Shown here one piece after another: positions 34,793 to 45,400 of a stretch of 64,000 nucleotides of DNA. The position numbers were made by a program, and so were the translations under genes. This DNA is from an uncultured Verrucomicrobiota bacterium (GTDB lineage Bacteria > Verrucomicrobiota > Verrucomicrobiia > Opitutales > Seribacteraceae), in contig CACFTI010000001.1 in NCBI GenBank assembly GCA_902569115.1, positions 62,001-126,000 on the forward strand, in the 5' to 3' direction. The notes beneath the pieces are model-generated. The model was not told the origin of the DNA. It worked only from the letters and a program-made list of their open reading frames with translations, and made no database searches. Positions within the stretch are counted from its first letter, which is position 1, and every line of letters begins with the position of its first letter.

Positions 34793-35815
34793 ATGAGCTC
34801 TTCCAAAACTAGTCCCGATGACGAAGCCCTGGCCAAAGAACTGGTCGCCTCCTATGAAAAAATAAAGGAGCAAGTCCATCAGGTCATTGTCGGGCAGGAA
34901 AAGGTGCTTGAACAACTCCTCATTGCGATGCTAGCCAAAGGACACTGCCTGCTTGAGGGCGTACCCGGGCTTGCCAAGACCCTCATGATCAGATCCCTGG
35001 CTCAGGCGATAGATCTCAGTTTCCGTCGAATCCAGTTTACCCCGGACCTAATGCCAGCAGACATAACCGGAACCGACATTATTCAAGAAGATAAAAAAAC
35101 CGGCAGCCGGGAACTTGTTTTTGAAAAGGGACCGATTTTTAGTCAAATCATTCTCGCAGACGAGATCAACCGAACCCCTCCCAAAACCCAGGCTTCCCTA
35201 CTGGAAGCAATGCAGGAACATTCCGTGACTATCGGTGGTACCACCTACTCCCTGGATGAACCATTCTTCGTTCTGGCTACCCAAAATCCGATTGAACAGG
35301 AGGGCACCTACCCCTTACCCGAGGCTCAGAGGGATCGTTTTCTTTTTCAAGTGATTGTTGATTACCCAAGCAGGGAAGAAGAGAGGCAAATCATCGAGCA
35401 GACAACTTCCACTTTTGAATCAAAGCTCGAGCCAGTAATCGACGGACCAACTTTACAGAAGTGTCAGGAAACCGTACGGAAAGTTCCTGTGCCTGATCAT
35501 GTCTATGACTATGTGCTCGACCTTGTACGAATGGCCCGCCCCAAAGAAGAAAATGCTGCAAGCTGGGTCAAAGATTTAATTGACTGGGGTCCCGGTCCAA
35601 GGGCATGCCAGCAATTGATTCTCGGAGCCAAGGTACGGGCACTGTTGAATGGTCGATTTGCTGCGAAGGTCGAGGATGTAAAGGCTCTGGCTCACCCGGT
35701 ATTACGGCACCGGATTGTTCCCACTTTCAATGCCGAAGCGGAAGGGATTACGGTGGAATCAATTATCGAGCGATGCATGGAAGCGGTACCGGGAAAAAAA
35801 GAAGCCATCCTTTAA
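34793..35815 (+). CDS. MoxR-family AAA ATPase
   Basis: 340 residues from the ATG at 34793; an upstream extension to 34691 runs through the inverted repeat and lacks family sequence. Walker [10 protein letters not shown] (about residue 58), Walker B ILADEINR followed by [14 protein letters not shown], sensor 1 [23 protein letters not shown], and the C-terminal lid with [23 protein letters not shown]. MoxR ATPases act as chaperones that work with DUF58 and von Willebrand-domain partners. It leads a six-gene operon of such partners: DUF58 starts 21 bases downstream. Confidence 0.95.
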   Translation: MSSSKTSPDDEALAKELVASYEKIKEQVHQVIVGQEKVLEQLLIAMLAKGHCLLEGVPGLAKTLMIRSLAQAIDLSFRRIQFTPDLMPADITGTDIIQEDKKTGSRELVFEKGPIFSQIILADEINRTPPKTQASLLEAMQEHSVTIGGTTYSLDEPFFVLATQNPIEQEGTYPLPEAQRDRFLFQVIVDYPSREEERQIIEQTTSTFESKLEPVIDGPTLQKCQETVRKVPVPDHVYDYVLDLVRMARPKEENAASWVKDLIDWGPGPRACQQLILGAKVRALLNGRFAAKVEDVKALAHPVLRHRIVPTFNAEAEGITVESIIERCMEAVPGKKEAIL

Positions 35816-35836
35816 AGAATAAATTCCGAATTTCGG

Positions 35837-36760
35837 ATGGCTGCTGTTACTGATTTCCTTGATCCCAAGGATTTGTCCCGACTGGCAAATCATCAGGTTC
35901 TTGCCAAGCGCGTAGTGGAAGGGTTCTGCTCTGGACTACACCGGTCTCCCCACAAAGGTTTCAGTGTAGAATTCAAACAGCACCGTCCCTACACGCAGGG
36001 AGATGAGATTCGCAGAATCGACTGGAAAGTGTTTGCAAAATCAGACCGGTTTTATGTTCGGGAATATGAAGAAGAAACCAACCTTCGATGCCATCTGCTT
36101 CTTGATGCAAGCGGCTCGATGGCCTACGGAGAAAATAAAGAAACTGGAAGTCTTAGTAAACTGGAGTACGCATCAAGACTGGCTGCATGCCTCGCTTATC
36201 TTTCCCTCCGCCAAACCGATAGCGTGGGCCTGACCACTTTTGATTCTCAAATTCGCTCGCAGGTTCCTCCTCGAGGTGGGGCCTCGCACACGCGACAAAT
36301 CATTGATCTACTCGGCAGTACTTCTACTGGAGAAGAGACTGATTTGGGGAAAGTTTTTCATGAAATCGCCCCTAGACTTAAAAAGAGAGGACTGGTGGTG
36401 ATCATATCGGACTGCTTCGGAGATGTTCCCTCGATCCTGAAAGGATTGGCCCACTTCAATCACGCAAAACATGATGTGGTCATTTTTCAAATTTGGGACC
36501 GTGATGAACTGGAATTCCCTTTCCGTTCCTGGACGCGTTTTGATTGTCTCGAAAATTTGGGCCTTAAACATACCGTCGATCCTGCACATCTGAGGGATGC
36601 TTATCTTAAAAACCTTCGTGAATACCGAGAAGAGCTGGTCAAGGGCTGTCACAGGCACCGGGTACAACTTCTCCCTATGACCACTGATGAACCTTACTCG
36701 GTGGGTTTAGCTTCTTTTCTTGCAGCCCGTAGTAAAGCGGGAGTTCCCGTGCATCTGTGA
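35837..36760 (+). CDS. DUF58-domain protein
   Basis: 307 residues. The DUF58 signature GDEIRRIDWKVFAKSDRFYVREYEEE is at about residues 54-80, followed by a von Willebrand A-like core with LLLDASGSM (DxSxS metal site) near 90. No membrane helix is seen. DUF58 proteins are regular partners of MoxR ATPases. It overlaps the next gene by 4 bases (GTGA), which indicates translational coupling. Confidence 0.92.
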   Translation: MAAVTDFLDPKDLSRLANHQVLAKRVVEGFCSGLHRSPHKGFSVEFKQHRPYTQGDEIRRIDWKVFAKSDRFYVREYEEETNLRCHLLLDASGSMAYGENKETGSLSKLEYASRLAACLAYLSLRQTDSVGLTTFDSQIRSQVPPRGGASHTRQIIDLLGSTSTGEETDLGKVFHEIAPRLKKRGLVVIISDCFGDVPSILKGLAHFNHAKHDVVIFQIWDRDELEFPFRSWTRFDCLENLGLKHTVDPAHLRDAYLKNLREYREELVKGCHRHRVQLLPMTTDEPYSVGLASFLAARSKAGVPVHL

Positions 36761-39141
36761 ATTTTTTAAATGGAGCTTTAGCACTCGGGGTTCTGACCGC
36801 ACTGGTCCCTCTGGTTATTCATTTATTCAATCGGAGTCGTTTTAAGGTCATTAAGTGGGGGGCCACTCATTTACTGGAGTCCGTTCTTCGTAAGAACCGA
36901 AAACAAATCCAATTGGAACAATGGATCATTCTGATTATCCGATGCTTAATCCCTGCCCTTCTCGCCCTGACACTCGCCCGACTGGTCGTGATGGACTGGA
37001 ACTCTTTTCTTTTCTTTTTGCTCTTGCCTCTCGCTGCCTTGATTTTCTTAATCATGGTTGCGTTAACCCGCAAAACAAGAATGCTCTGGGGACTGCTTTG
37101 TATCGCCTGCCTTCTAGGAACAGCCCTTGGTGCACTCGGCCTGCTTCCCCAATGGGGAAAAGAAAAAAAGCTCACTGCCGCTTCAGGAGATGTTCCTGCA
37201 AGTACCGTCATTTTATTGGATGACAGTCTTTCGATGAATGCAGTCGACAGTTTTTCCAAAGCCCAGTCTTTCATAACTGGGTTCCTCGGGAATATGCATC
37301 AGCAGTCCGAAACAAGTATTATTCAATTGGGTGGAACCCCGATGCCTATTTTTGAAAAGCCCACTTCCGATTCTCATGCACTTGGTTCGAGAACGGAAAA
37401 CCTCGATGCCGAAAGTGATCGGATTTCCCTGCTCGCCGGATTGGATCAATCGGTCTCCATCTCTGCAGAGGGAAAAAATCTTAAGCGTGAGATCATCCTG
37501 CTCTCTGACTTCAGAAAACAGGATTGGCAAAATTGGGATATCACCGCGACGCAATCCCTTCGCGAAAGATTGTTGGCTCTGCCAAGTAATCCTGCATTCA
37601 CCTGGATAGATCTGGGTAAGGAAGCCAAGAAAAACCTGACCGTCGAAAGCCTTGTTCTTTCATCATACACGGTTGGGGTGGATCATCCAGTTGGGATTAG
37701 AGTAACCGTGCGAAACTTCAGCGAGGAATCCTTTGAGGGAAACCTCCAGGTCCGTCTTTTTGCTGATCTAAATGAGACTGCCATTGATGAAGCCGTTCTT
37801 TCTGTCGGACCAAATGCATCCGCCCAGGTCGGTTTTACTCATCGTTTCAAAACCGCTGGACCCAAGGTATTACATGCAGAAATTCAGGTCGCTGATGACT
37901 TGCCCGAAGATAACCGAAGAAGTGCGGCCATCAATGTAATCGAACAAATTAATGTACTGGTCGTGGATGGAGATCCCTCGCAAGAATGGCTTCGTGGAGA
38001 GACCGATTTTATTAAACTCGCCCTAACACCTTTCGAGGAGAGCGTGCCCAAAAACACTGTACCTAAATTGGGACAAATGAAAGACCTTATTCAAGCAGAC
38101 ATTGTTTCAATTGATCAAATCGATACGAAAAAATTCCTCGATGAATACAGTTTTGTGGTGCTTGCCAATCTTAAGAAGTTAATCACAAAGAAAGCCAAGG
38201 AAATAGAAATTTTTGCGGAGAATGGTGGCGGGGTATTAATCTGTTCAGGCAATCGAATGGACCTCGATTGGTATAATGAAGTTTGGGGACCGAAAGGTAG
38301 CAGTTTTCTCCCCATGCCCATCAGCGGCACCAAGGGTAATCCCCTCAATGAACTTTCCTTCTCAAGAATTTCGAGTTCGTACTTCGACCACCCAGCCCTT
38401 TCAATGTTTAATGATCCACGCAACGGAAGCTTAGCGGAAGCTCAAATCAAAAGATGGATCCTGCTGGACGAATCCACCACCCGCAAAGATCCGTCCGTTA
38501 CCATTCTGGCCAGGCTCACCAACAGTCAACCAATTCTGACGGAGAAAAAATTTGGTAAAGGAGTGGTGATGCTTTGGGGAACATCGATCGATACTGACTG
38601 GACAAACCTTCCTGCGAAGCCAAGCTACCTTCCTTTTGTGCAACAGCTTGCCTCTTATCTTTCTGAGAAGGTACTGCCTCCCCGCACCATAGATGCAGGG
38701 CGGACAATCACCCATTATGTTACGGAAGCCGATCAGGATTCAACTTTTATGCTAAAACTTCCCGATGGTACGGTTCGTAAGCTTACACCTTTTGAAAGAA
38801 AAGACCGATATGTCCTTGAGTTCATGGATACCCGACTTCCCGGGATTTATGAAATGAAAAATGAAAATAACATTGTCGCTAAGTTTGTGGTTATGCCCTC
38901 TTTACCTGAATCCGATTTGGAAAAAGCTCAGGAAGAGCAAATTATTTCCACTGCGGAAAGTTTGAGTGATCAGATCACCCACATAGACGGGACGGACGGA
39001 GAAGGCTGGAAATCATATCTGAAAATGGATGCAGAAAGAAAGTTTGGACGCGAAACCTGGCAAATTTTGCTGCTGGTAGTGATCGGTCTAATCTTCGCAG
39101 AAATTGTACTTCTTCGAAAATTTGGGAGAATTGCACGTTGA
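36757..39141 (+). CDS. BatA-type membrane protein with von Willebrand-like domain
   Basis: 794 residues with a GTG start inside the DUF58 stop (GTGA). N-terminal BatA/aerotolerance region LGVLTALVPLVIHLFNRSRF plus a helix around 55-72 and two more hydrophobic helices about 83-130; then a von Willebrand A-like segment with LLDDSLSMN near residue 150. Around 310-380 is an immunoglobulin-like CARDB-type part (VGIRVTVRNFSEESFEGNLQVRLF), followed by a glutamine-amidotransferase-like part (VLVVDGDPSQEWLRGETDFIKLAL). A last helix ends the protein (ILLLVVIGLIFAEIVLLRKFG). The layout is typical of Planctomycetes-Verrucomicrobia MoxR operons. Confidence 0.85.
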   Translation: MNFLNGALALGVLTALVPLVIHLFNRSRFKVIKWGATHLLESVLRKNRKQIQLEQWIILIIRCLIPALLALTLARLVVMDWNSFLFFLLLPLAALIFLIMVALTRKTRMLWGLLCIACLLGTALGALGLLPQWGKEKKLTAASGDVPASTVILLDDSLSMNAVDSFSKAQSFITGFLGNMHQQSETSIIQLGGTPMPIFEKPTSDSHALGSRTENLDAESDRISLLAGLDQSVSISAEGKNLKREIILLSDFRKQDWQNWDITATQSLRERLLALPSNPAFTWIDLGKEAKKNLTVESLVLSSYTVGVDHPVGIRVTVRNFSEESFEGNLQVRLFADLNETAIDEAVLSVGPNASAQVGFTHRFKTAGPKVLHAEIQVADDLPEDNRRSAAINVIEQINVLVVDGDPSQEWLRGETDFIKLALTPFEESVPKNTVPKLGQMKDLIQADIVSIDQIDTKKFLDEYSFVVLANLKKLITKKAKEIEIFAENGGGVLICSGNRMDLDWYNEVWGPKGSSFLPMPISGTKGNPLNELSFSRISSSYFDHPALSMFNDPRNGSLAEAQIKRWILLDESTTRKDPSVTILARLTNSQPILTEKKFGKGVVMLWGTSIDTDWTNLPAKPSYLPFVQQLASYLSEKVLPPRTIDAGRTITHYVTEADQDSTFMLKLPDGTVRKLTPFERKDRYVLEFMDTRLPGIYEMKNENNIVAKFVVMPSLPESDLEKAQEEQIISTAESLSDQITHIDGTDGEGWKSYLKMDAERKFGRETWQILLLVVIGLIFAEIVLLRKFGRIAR

Positions 39142-42100
39142 ATCCGACTCCTGAGAGCATAAGTATTTTATGGGCCGGAGAATGGTCCTTGTGGCAAACT
39201 CTTCTCGTTGCCCTGACCTCGGCACTGCTTGCATTTTGGATGTATCGTTCGGAAACCAAAAAAGGGACAAGCGGTCCACTCAGGTGGTTACTTCCCACCT
39301 TGCGATGCCTCGCTCTGATTGCCCTGGTTCTGACCTTCGCCGGACCAGTCCTTCAACTTCAAAGGGAGGAAGGTAACCGCGGAAAAATAACTGTGTTTCT
39401 TGATTCATCAGACAGTATGAATCTTAAAGATAAACACTACAGCCCCGGAAAAAAAATTCTTCTTGCACGCGAACATGGATTTCTTCCTGAAGAATCAAAC
39501 TTGGTGGATTACCGAATAATCACGGCTAGCCACCAAATGAAAAAGGTCGCAGATCTACTACGAAAATTAGGAGATGAAGAACCCAAGAATGAAAATAACA
39601 GAATGGTTAGGAAAGAATTATCTTCCACACTGGAAATACTGACAGATATTCAATCTACCTTTTCAAAATTCACCAAGGAAAATGTTCTTCTTGAAGAAAT
39701 TTGGTTTAATCTAGAGGGGATAAACTGGCGTGAGCCTGCAATTCTTAAAAAAATGAATTCCGAAAAGCCGGATCAGAAAAATTACCTCTCCAAATTTGAG
39801 ACTCCGATCAATTTGGGTGACCGCTATATCAGGAAAATCAGTGCCTATCTTACTCCTCCGGAAGATGGAGAATATATATTCTGGCTCAAATCAGATGATT
39901 CTTCCGTATTACAAATCACGCAACCCGAAGCCAAAAACCAACGCATACTGGCAGAAGTAAAGTCAGCCACCGGTAATTCATGGAACACAGCGGTCAAAAG
40001 CGAGAATATCTATCTCCAGAAAAGCACGGTCTACCCAATTGAGATTCTTCACAAAGAAGGTACAGGAGATGATTTTTGTGCGGTTGGCTGGTCGCGACCT
40101 TCAGCCGAAGATGGAAAACCAATTGCAGGCCAATTCTTTTCAGCTCCGGATCGATCTCAGAATGTTCCTTTTGCGCCAGATTTACCAAACGAAATACGAA
40201 ATAAATTTTCCAGTATTTTACGACCAGGTTTACAAAACACATCCCCTGATTTTGAAGACCTTTCTCTGGAAGCGATAAAAATTTCTGCGACCCTGGAAGT
40301 TGCTTTCAATAGCTACGCCCGATCTCTTATGGGCAAAAACTTGATAGCTTTAAATCAGGCAATCAGCGATTTTGAAAAGTTTTCCAGGATCGAGCGGGCA
40401 ACCCGTCTCTTATCGCATCCTCAAAATGGCATTCTAAAAGAATTCGAGGATACTCATCTTCTTGAAATTCGAAACCTTTCAGCCAATGCAACGGAAATGC
40501 TTTGGAATAATTTCTCTGAACCAAATGCATTTGCTATTAAAATTAAGCCCGAGGCTCCTCAAACAAACCTGACGAATGGTCTGCTTACCTCTTTACGGGT
40601 TGATCAGCAGGAGGAAGAAGGAACGCAAACTCGGGGAGCAGCCGTTTTGATTACAGACGGAGGTCATAATCAAGGAGGTTCTCCACTTGAAGCCGCAAAA
40701 CTTCTTTCCATCCAAAATCTTCCCATCTACACGATCGGCTTGGGAAGCAACCAGAAACCACCTGATCTTGCCCTGATAAAGACAACGACACCGGATTCCG
40801 TTTACCAGGAGGATCGAATCCGTGGCACCCTGACACTTAAAGATAATCTTTATCCGGGAACTCCATATAAAATTAAAATTACTGACACCACCAATAAGCA
40901 GGTATGGGAAAAATCTTTAGTTGGAATGGAAAGAGGAATCAGCCAAGTTGACTTCGATTTCCCGGTTAAGGAAATAGTGGAAAGGATATTGTCTCAAATT
41001 CCTGAATCTGAAAAAAAAGCATTTAGGACCATTCCCCTTACTTTCAAGTTGTCAGTTGATCCCATCGAGGGGGAAGCCGAGACAAAAAACAATGAAGTGA
41101 CTTTTTCAATAGATGCGAGCCGCCGAAAGAATCAATTGCTACTTATTGATAGCAGGTCCCGATGGGAAACCCGATATCTCAATAATCTTTTTGACAGGGA
41201 TGAGCGCTGGGAGGTCTCATGTGTGTGGGGAAAACCAGAATCAGGTGGAAGAAAATTACCACGGGGTGATGAAAGCAATGAATTCCCCATTTCTAAAAAA
41301 GCCCTTCTTGAATTTGATTTACTTATTTTTGGTGAAATTGAACCCGATGAATTTTCCAAAGAGGAGCAGAATTGGATCGTAGATTTTGTCACCCAGCGGG
41401 CAGGAGGAATTTTATTTATCGATGGTCCAAGACAAAAACTACGGACCTTTACCGGCAAAGAATCAACCCCAATTGCCAACCTGTTGCCCGTGATATGGAA
41501 AACAGAAGGTTCTAGTTTGGTTAGCCCTCGAGCTTTTGTACGCCCCAAAGAAGGTAACCAGCTCAGTGCTCTCACCCTCGATCCGATCAAGGAACGGAAT
41601 GAGGATGTTTGGAAACACCTCCCCCTGCCTGCGTGGGTATCACCTACAGAAGCATTACCTGGAACAGAAGTTTTTCTCGAAGTTGCAACCAACGACAATA
41701 ACCAATCAGCAAACACCCTTGTGCCGGTGCTTGCCGGAAGATTGATAGGTGCAGGTAAATCCTTTTATCTCGGCTTTGATGAATCGTGGCGTTGGCGTTA
41801 TGAAGTAGCCGATTTATATCATCAACGTTTTTGGAACCAACTCCTGTCCATCGTTATGGAAAAACCCTTTGCCTTAAACCAAGAGCAATTATCTATGGAT
41901 GCTGGTGGAAGCATTCATGATCCCGGAAAAATGATTCCCCTGCGCGTTCGCTTACGCGATGGGCAAGGCAACAACCCACCCCCAGAATACGCCGACGCCG
42001 ACGCATTAATTTGGCAAGATAAGGAAGTTGTTGCGACCGTTCCCTTACAAGGAATGGAATCAACCAATGGTCTATTTGCCGGCGAAGTTTTTGGTCTTGA

Positions 42101-42440
42101 GCCCGGGGATTATCAAATGTCCGTGAGGGCCCCCGACATATTGGATGAAATGGAATTTGCTGAACAAAAGCTACCGTTGAAGGTCAAATCAGTCACCAAC
42201 GAGGAAAGAAACTTCCTTACTTGCAATGAATCTCTGCTTACCGAAATGGCTGATCTCTCAGGTGGCGTATATTTTAACGAAGAGAATTTCCGTCATTTGA
42301 AAGAGGTGCTTCGCCCGATCAGCTCCGGTCGAATAATTATCACCGAAATTATCCTTTGGCAAAGCTTTGGCTGGCTTATTTTTGTAGTTTCCCTCTTAGC
42401 CCTGGAAATGTTTCTGCGCAAGCGAGCTGGCATGTTATAA
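39138..42440 (+). CDS. Large membrane protein with von Willebrand-like domain and a PA14-like insert
   Basis: 1100 residues with a TTG start in TTGA overlap. Two N-terminal helices (about 17-35 and 51-75) and one C-terminal helix (about 1073-1093). A von Willebrand A start, VFLDSSDSM with D89, is separated from its probable later strands (AVLITDGGHNQGG with D507, LPIYTIGLGS) by about 400 residues. Inside the gap, residues about 185-340 look like a PA14 domain (ISAYLTPPEDGEYIFWLKSDD, YPIEILHKEGTGDDFCAVGW). The C-terminal half includes an amidotransferase-like part (LLLIDSRSRWETRYLNNLFDRD, FIDGPRQ). Domain calls are by eye. It follows the BatA-type gene and precedes the giant gene by 19 bases. 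Confidence 0.8.
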   Translation: MNPTPESISILWAGEWSLWQTLLVALTSALLAFWMYRSETKKGTSGPLRWLLPTLRCLALIALVLTFAGPVLQLQREEGNRGKITVFLDSSDSMNLKDKHYSPGKKILLAREHGFLPEESNLVDYRIITASHQMKKVADLLRKLGDEEPKNENNRMVRKELSSTLEILTDIQSTFSKFTKENVLLEEIWFNLEGINWREPAILKKMNSEKPDQKNYLSKFETPINLGDRYIRKISAYLTPPEDGEYIFWLKSDDSSVLQITQPEAKNQRILAEVKSATGNSWNTAVKSENIYLQKSTVYPIEILHKEGTGDDFCAVGWSRPSAEDGKPIAGQFFSAPDRSQNVPFAPDLPNEIRNKFSSILRPGLQNTSPDFEDLSLEAIKISATLEVAFNSYARSLMGKNLIALNQAISDFEKFSRIERATRLLSHPQNGILKEFEDTHLLEIRNLSANATEMLWNNFSEPNAFAIKIKPEAPQTNLTNGLLTSLRVDQQEEEGTQTRGAAVLITDGGHNQGGSPLEAAKLLSIQNLPIYTIGLGSNQKPPDLALIKTTTPDSVYQEDRIRGTLTLKDNLYPGTPYKIKITDTTNKQVWEKSLVGMERGISQVDFDFPVKEIVERILSQIPESEKKAFRTIPLTFKLSVDPIEGEAETKNNEVTFSIDASRRKNQLLLIDSRSRWETRYLNNLFDRDERWEVSCVWGKPESGGRKLPRGDESNEFPISKKALLEFDLLIFGEIEPDEFSKEEQNWIVDFVTQRAGGILFIDGPRQKLRTFTGKESTPIANLLPVIWKTEGSSLVSPRAFVRPKEGNQLSALTLDPIKERNEDVWKHLPLPAWVSPTEALPGTEVFLEVATNDNNQSANTLVPVLAGRLIGAGKSFYLGFDESWRWRYEVADLYHQRFWNQLLSIVMEKPFALNQEQLSMDAGGSIHDPGKMIPLRVRLRDGQGNNPPPEYADADALIWQDKEVVATVPLQGMESTNGLFAGEVFGLEPGDYQMSVRAPDILDEMEFAEQKLPLKVKSVTNEERNFLTCNESLLTEMADLSGGVYFNEENFRHLKEVLRPISSGRIIITEIILWQSFGWLIFVVSLLALEMFLRKRAGML

Positions 42441-42459
42441 ATCATTGGAGAACTAAAAA

Positions 42460-45400
42460 ATGAATCCTAAATTAGATCCGATTATTACCCGCAAACTGAA
42501 TGATTTCAGATCACGCCGAAGAAATCTGATCCTCTTGCGTGGTCTTTGTTCGGGAACTCTTAGTTTTCTTGGCGTCTTTGTCTTGATCGCTCTTCTCGAC
42601 TACTTGACACAAGGAAGAATATCCGGGGATTTTAGGAGCGGGCTTTCCATTATTGGTTATTGCATCGTTTTGGTCACAGTTTGGAAAACCTGCATAAACT
42701 CACTCTTTCAACTTCCCAGTGCTCAAAAATTAGCCCGACTGCTTGAACAAGCATCGCCTGAACTAAAAGAGGATCTACTCTCCGCTGTTGAACTTGGGAT
42801 CTCAAGCCATGATTCTTCCGACTCGGATATTTTTAGAAATCTCGTTCAAAAGCAGGCATCCACCAAAGCAAGTAAGATCGATATTAAAAGTATTCTTCCT
42901 CTTGGAACTCTGAAGTATTGGTTACGCGGAACTGTTGCTCTCGTTGTTTGTACTCTTGCCCTCTTGCAAATCCCGGAATTTGGTAGCGACCTGAAGCTGC
43001 TTATGCAAAGAGCGATCCTGCCAGGTGCAAATCTACCACCAGTTACACTTTATGATGTGGTAATCCTGAGCCCTGATGAAAATGTTACTCATACACCAAG
43101 CAATGAACCGCTACGAGTTGTCGCCCGGATAACACCAAAAAGGGAAGGTATAACTTTCAAAAAAGTAAACCTGGAAACAAAGACAGCTCAAAAGATACGA
43201 AAGGTTGATCTATCTAAACGCAGCAATGAAAAGTATTTTGTTGATTACAATGTGGATGATCAAGCATTTGCATATCGAATCCTTGTGGATGATGCACCTC
43301 AGACTGAATGGAGAAACATGGGAGTAGCTGCCCGTCCTTTTATTGAAAGTTTTCAGAAGGACTTCATTTATCCGGACTACACTGAACTCAAACCCGTTAA
43401 GACAATCGAAAACCAAGGGGACCTGAAAGCATGGGAAGGTACAATTATCAATCTATCGCTTTCGGCAAACCAGCCGATTCGGTCCGGAAGAATTGAATTC
43501 AAGTGGTTGGAGAAAGCGGAAGAAGTGCGACAGATAAAGCCCGATAATGAGAATAATATCCTACGCACTTCAATTCGCATGACTCACCCCGGTACATATC
43601 GGATAAAAAATCTGATTGGAAACCAATTGGGCTGGGAGGGTCGTCCCTCCTCTATTTTTGAAATTACTGTCATACCGGACCTAGCCCCATCTGTAAAATG
43701 GATCGAGCCCCAAGAACGGAAGCTATTGGTAGCTCCAAATGATCTCCTCAGTTTCTCGGCCCTTGCAGAGGACGATCTGGGCCTTGCCCGTGTCGAATAC
43801 CTTATCAAGAAAAACCAAGGCAAATGGGAAGTGTTCCCCATCCCTGAACTCCTTGACCCGAGGGGGCACAAGAAGGCAGTACTTTCATTCAATCTTGATC
43901 TTTTGAAACATAAACTAAAACCCGGCACCCTCGCTCAGATAAAACTACGGGCACAGGATCTAAAAGGATCAAGAACTGAAACGGAAGCCATTGAGCTTTC
44001 CGTTATTTCCAGGGACTTCGATTTAAGCCAGCTACACCTTTTGGAAAAAAAATCCATGGTCCTCGAAAACCTTGAAATGATTAGAACTCAAACCATGCTG
44101 ATGCAGAAGAATTTTCAACCTTCACTCAAGGATTTTCAGCAAAACAAGCTTGATAGAAGTCTTTTTCTGGAAAAATCAAATCAGTTGGAAAATGAATTTC
44201 TACTCACGGCAGAGGAAGCTTATCAGGATAACCTCCGGGCATTAATTTCAATGCCCAGGGGAGCTGATTCATTTCAATTATCAATGCTTGCCCAAGCCCA
44301 TGGACAAATTTTTCATACCTTTGGCACGACCTGGGAGAAAATATGTTCACATGCCAAGAACAGTACTGAAGCGAATCAAGTTCGAGCAAAAGCTAATGAG
44401 CTTTCCCGGGAGGTTATTAATCGACGGATGTCAATATCCGGAAATTTTCGAAATGTAGCTCAGGATTTACTGAATCAGCATGCAGAAACGATTGCGGTCG
44501 CCTACCTAAGGTCTCTTCACAAAAGACAAAATGAATTACTAGACCATTCCGAGCAGGGAAAGACCCTTCCCTTTCTGATTCGAAGGCAAGAAGTGGCACT
44601 AAGCCAATGGAACCCGATTGCCAAAACAATGAGCTACTCCCGTGATTGGCAAAGATCATCAACTCTGAAAAGAATTCAATCGGAACAATTAAAATTGTTA
44701 CAATCAATTGATGAATTAGGAGACGACAGAAAAAAACTCCAAATTCAGATAACTAAGTGGGGTCAAACGATTCAAAATATTCTTCGGGAGACACAACAAA
44801 AACTTGCCTCAAAGTCCCGCGAGTCCTTCCGCCAAAAACCAGAGGAGCTTTACTGGAATCTTCACCGTAATCACTTGCTCTGGCAAAAACTCGATGAAAA
44901 GTGGAAAAAAGCTGTGCAGGCTCAGAAGAAACCAGAAGCTTTAAGTCATGCAGTAATAATTGCATTGTCGCAGTCGGATATTGTTATTTCAGAGACAATG
45001 ATGCTCTCGGAAGTTGAACAATCCAGAAAGGATCAAAACGCAATATTTGTTAAAGATGCAGGACAAACAGGAAGAGCTTTGATCAAAATTCAACAGGAAT
45101 CCCGTGAGACTGACGATTATGCTGAACTTTCTGAAAAATCTTCAAAAATTGCCAGCTCCTTTGACCTATTGCTCTTACAACACCATCTGATTGGGTCAGC
45201 CAATCAAACGCTTTATTTTATAAGGAAAGAGAGTTCCACCTCTTCATCCTGGCAGGGGGCAGAGTGTGCAAGACAATGGGGTCGTGTGGAGTCCGTTTGG
45301 AAACCAATTCTAGATAGCATGTCACGGATGCGCTTACCCAATGAAGTGATTGAAATTATGAAAAAACTTCCTAATCAGAATTACAGAAAAAATATTATAC

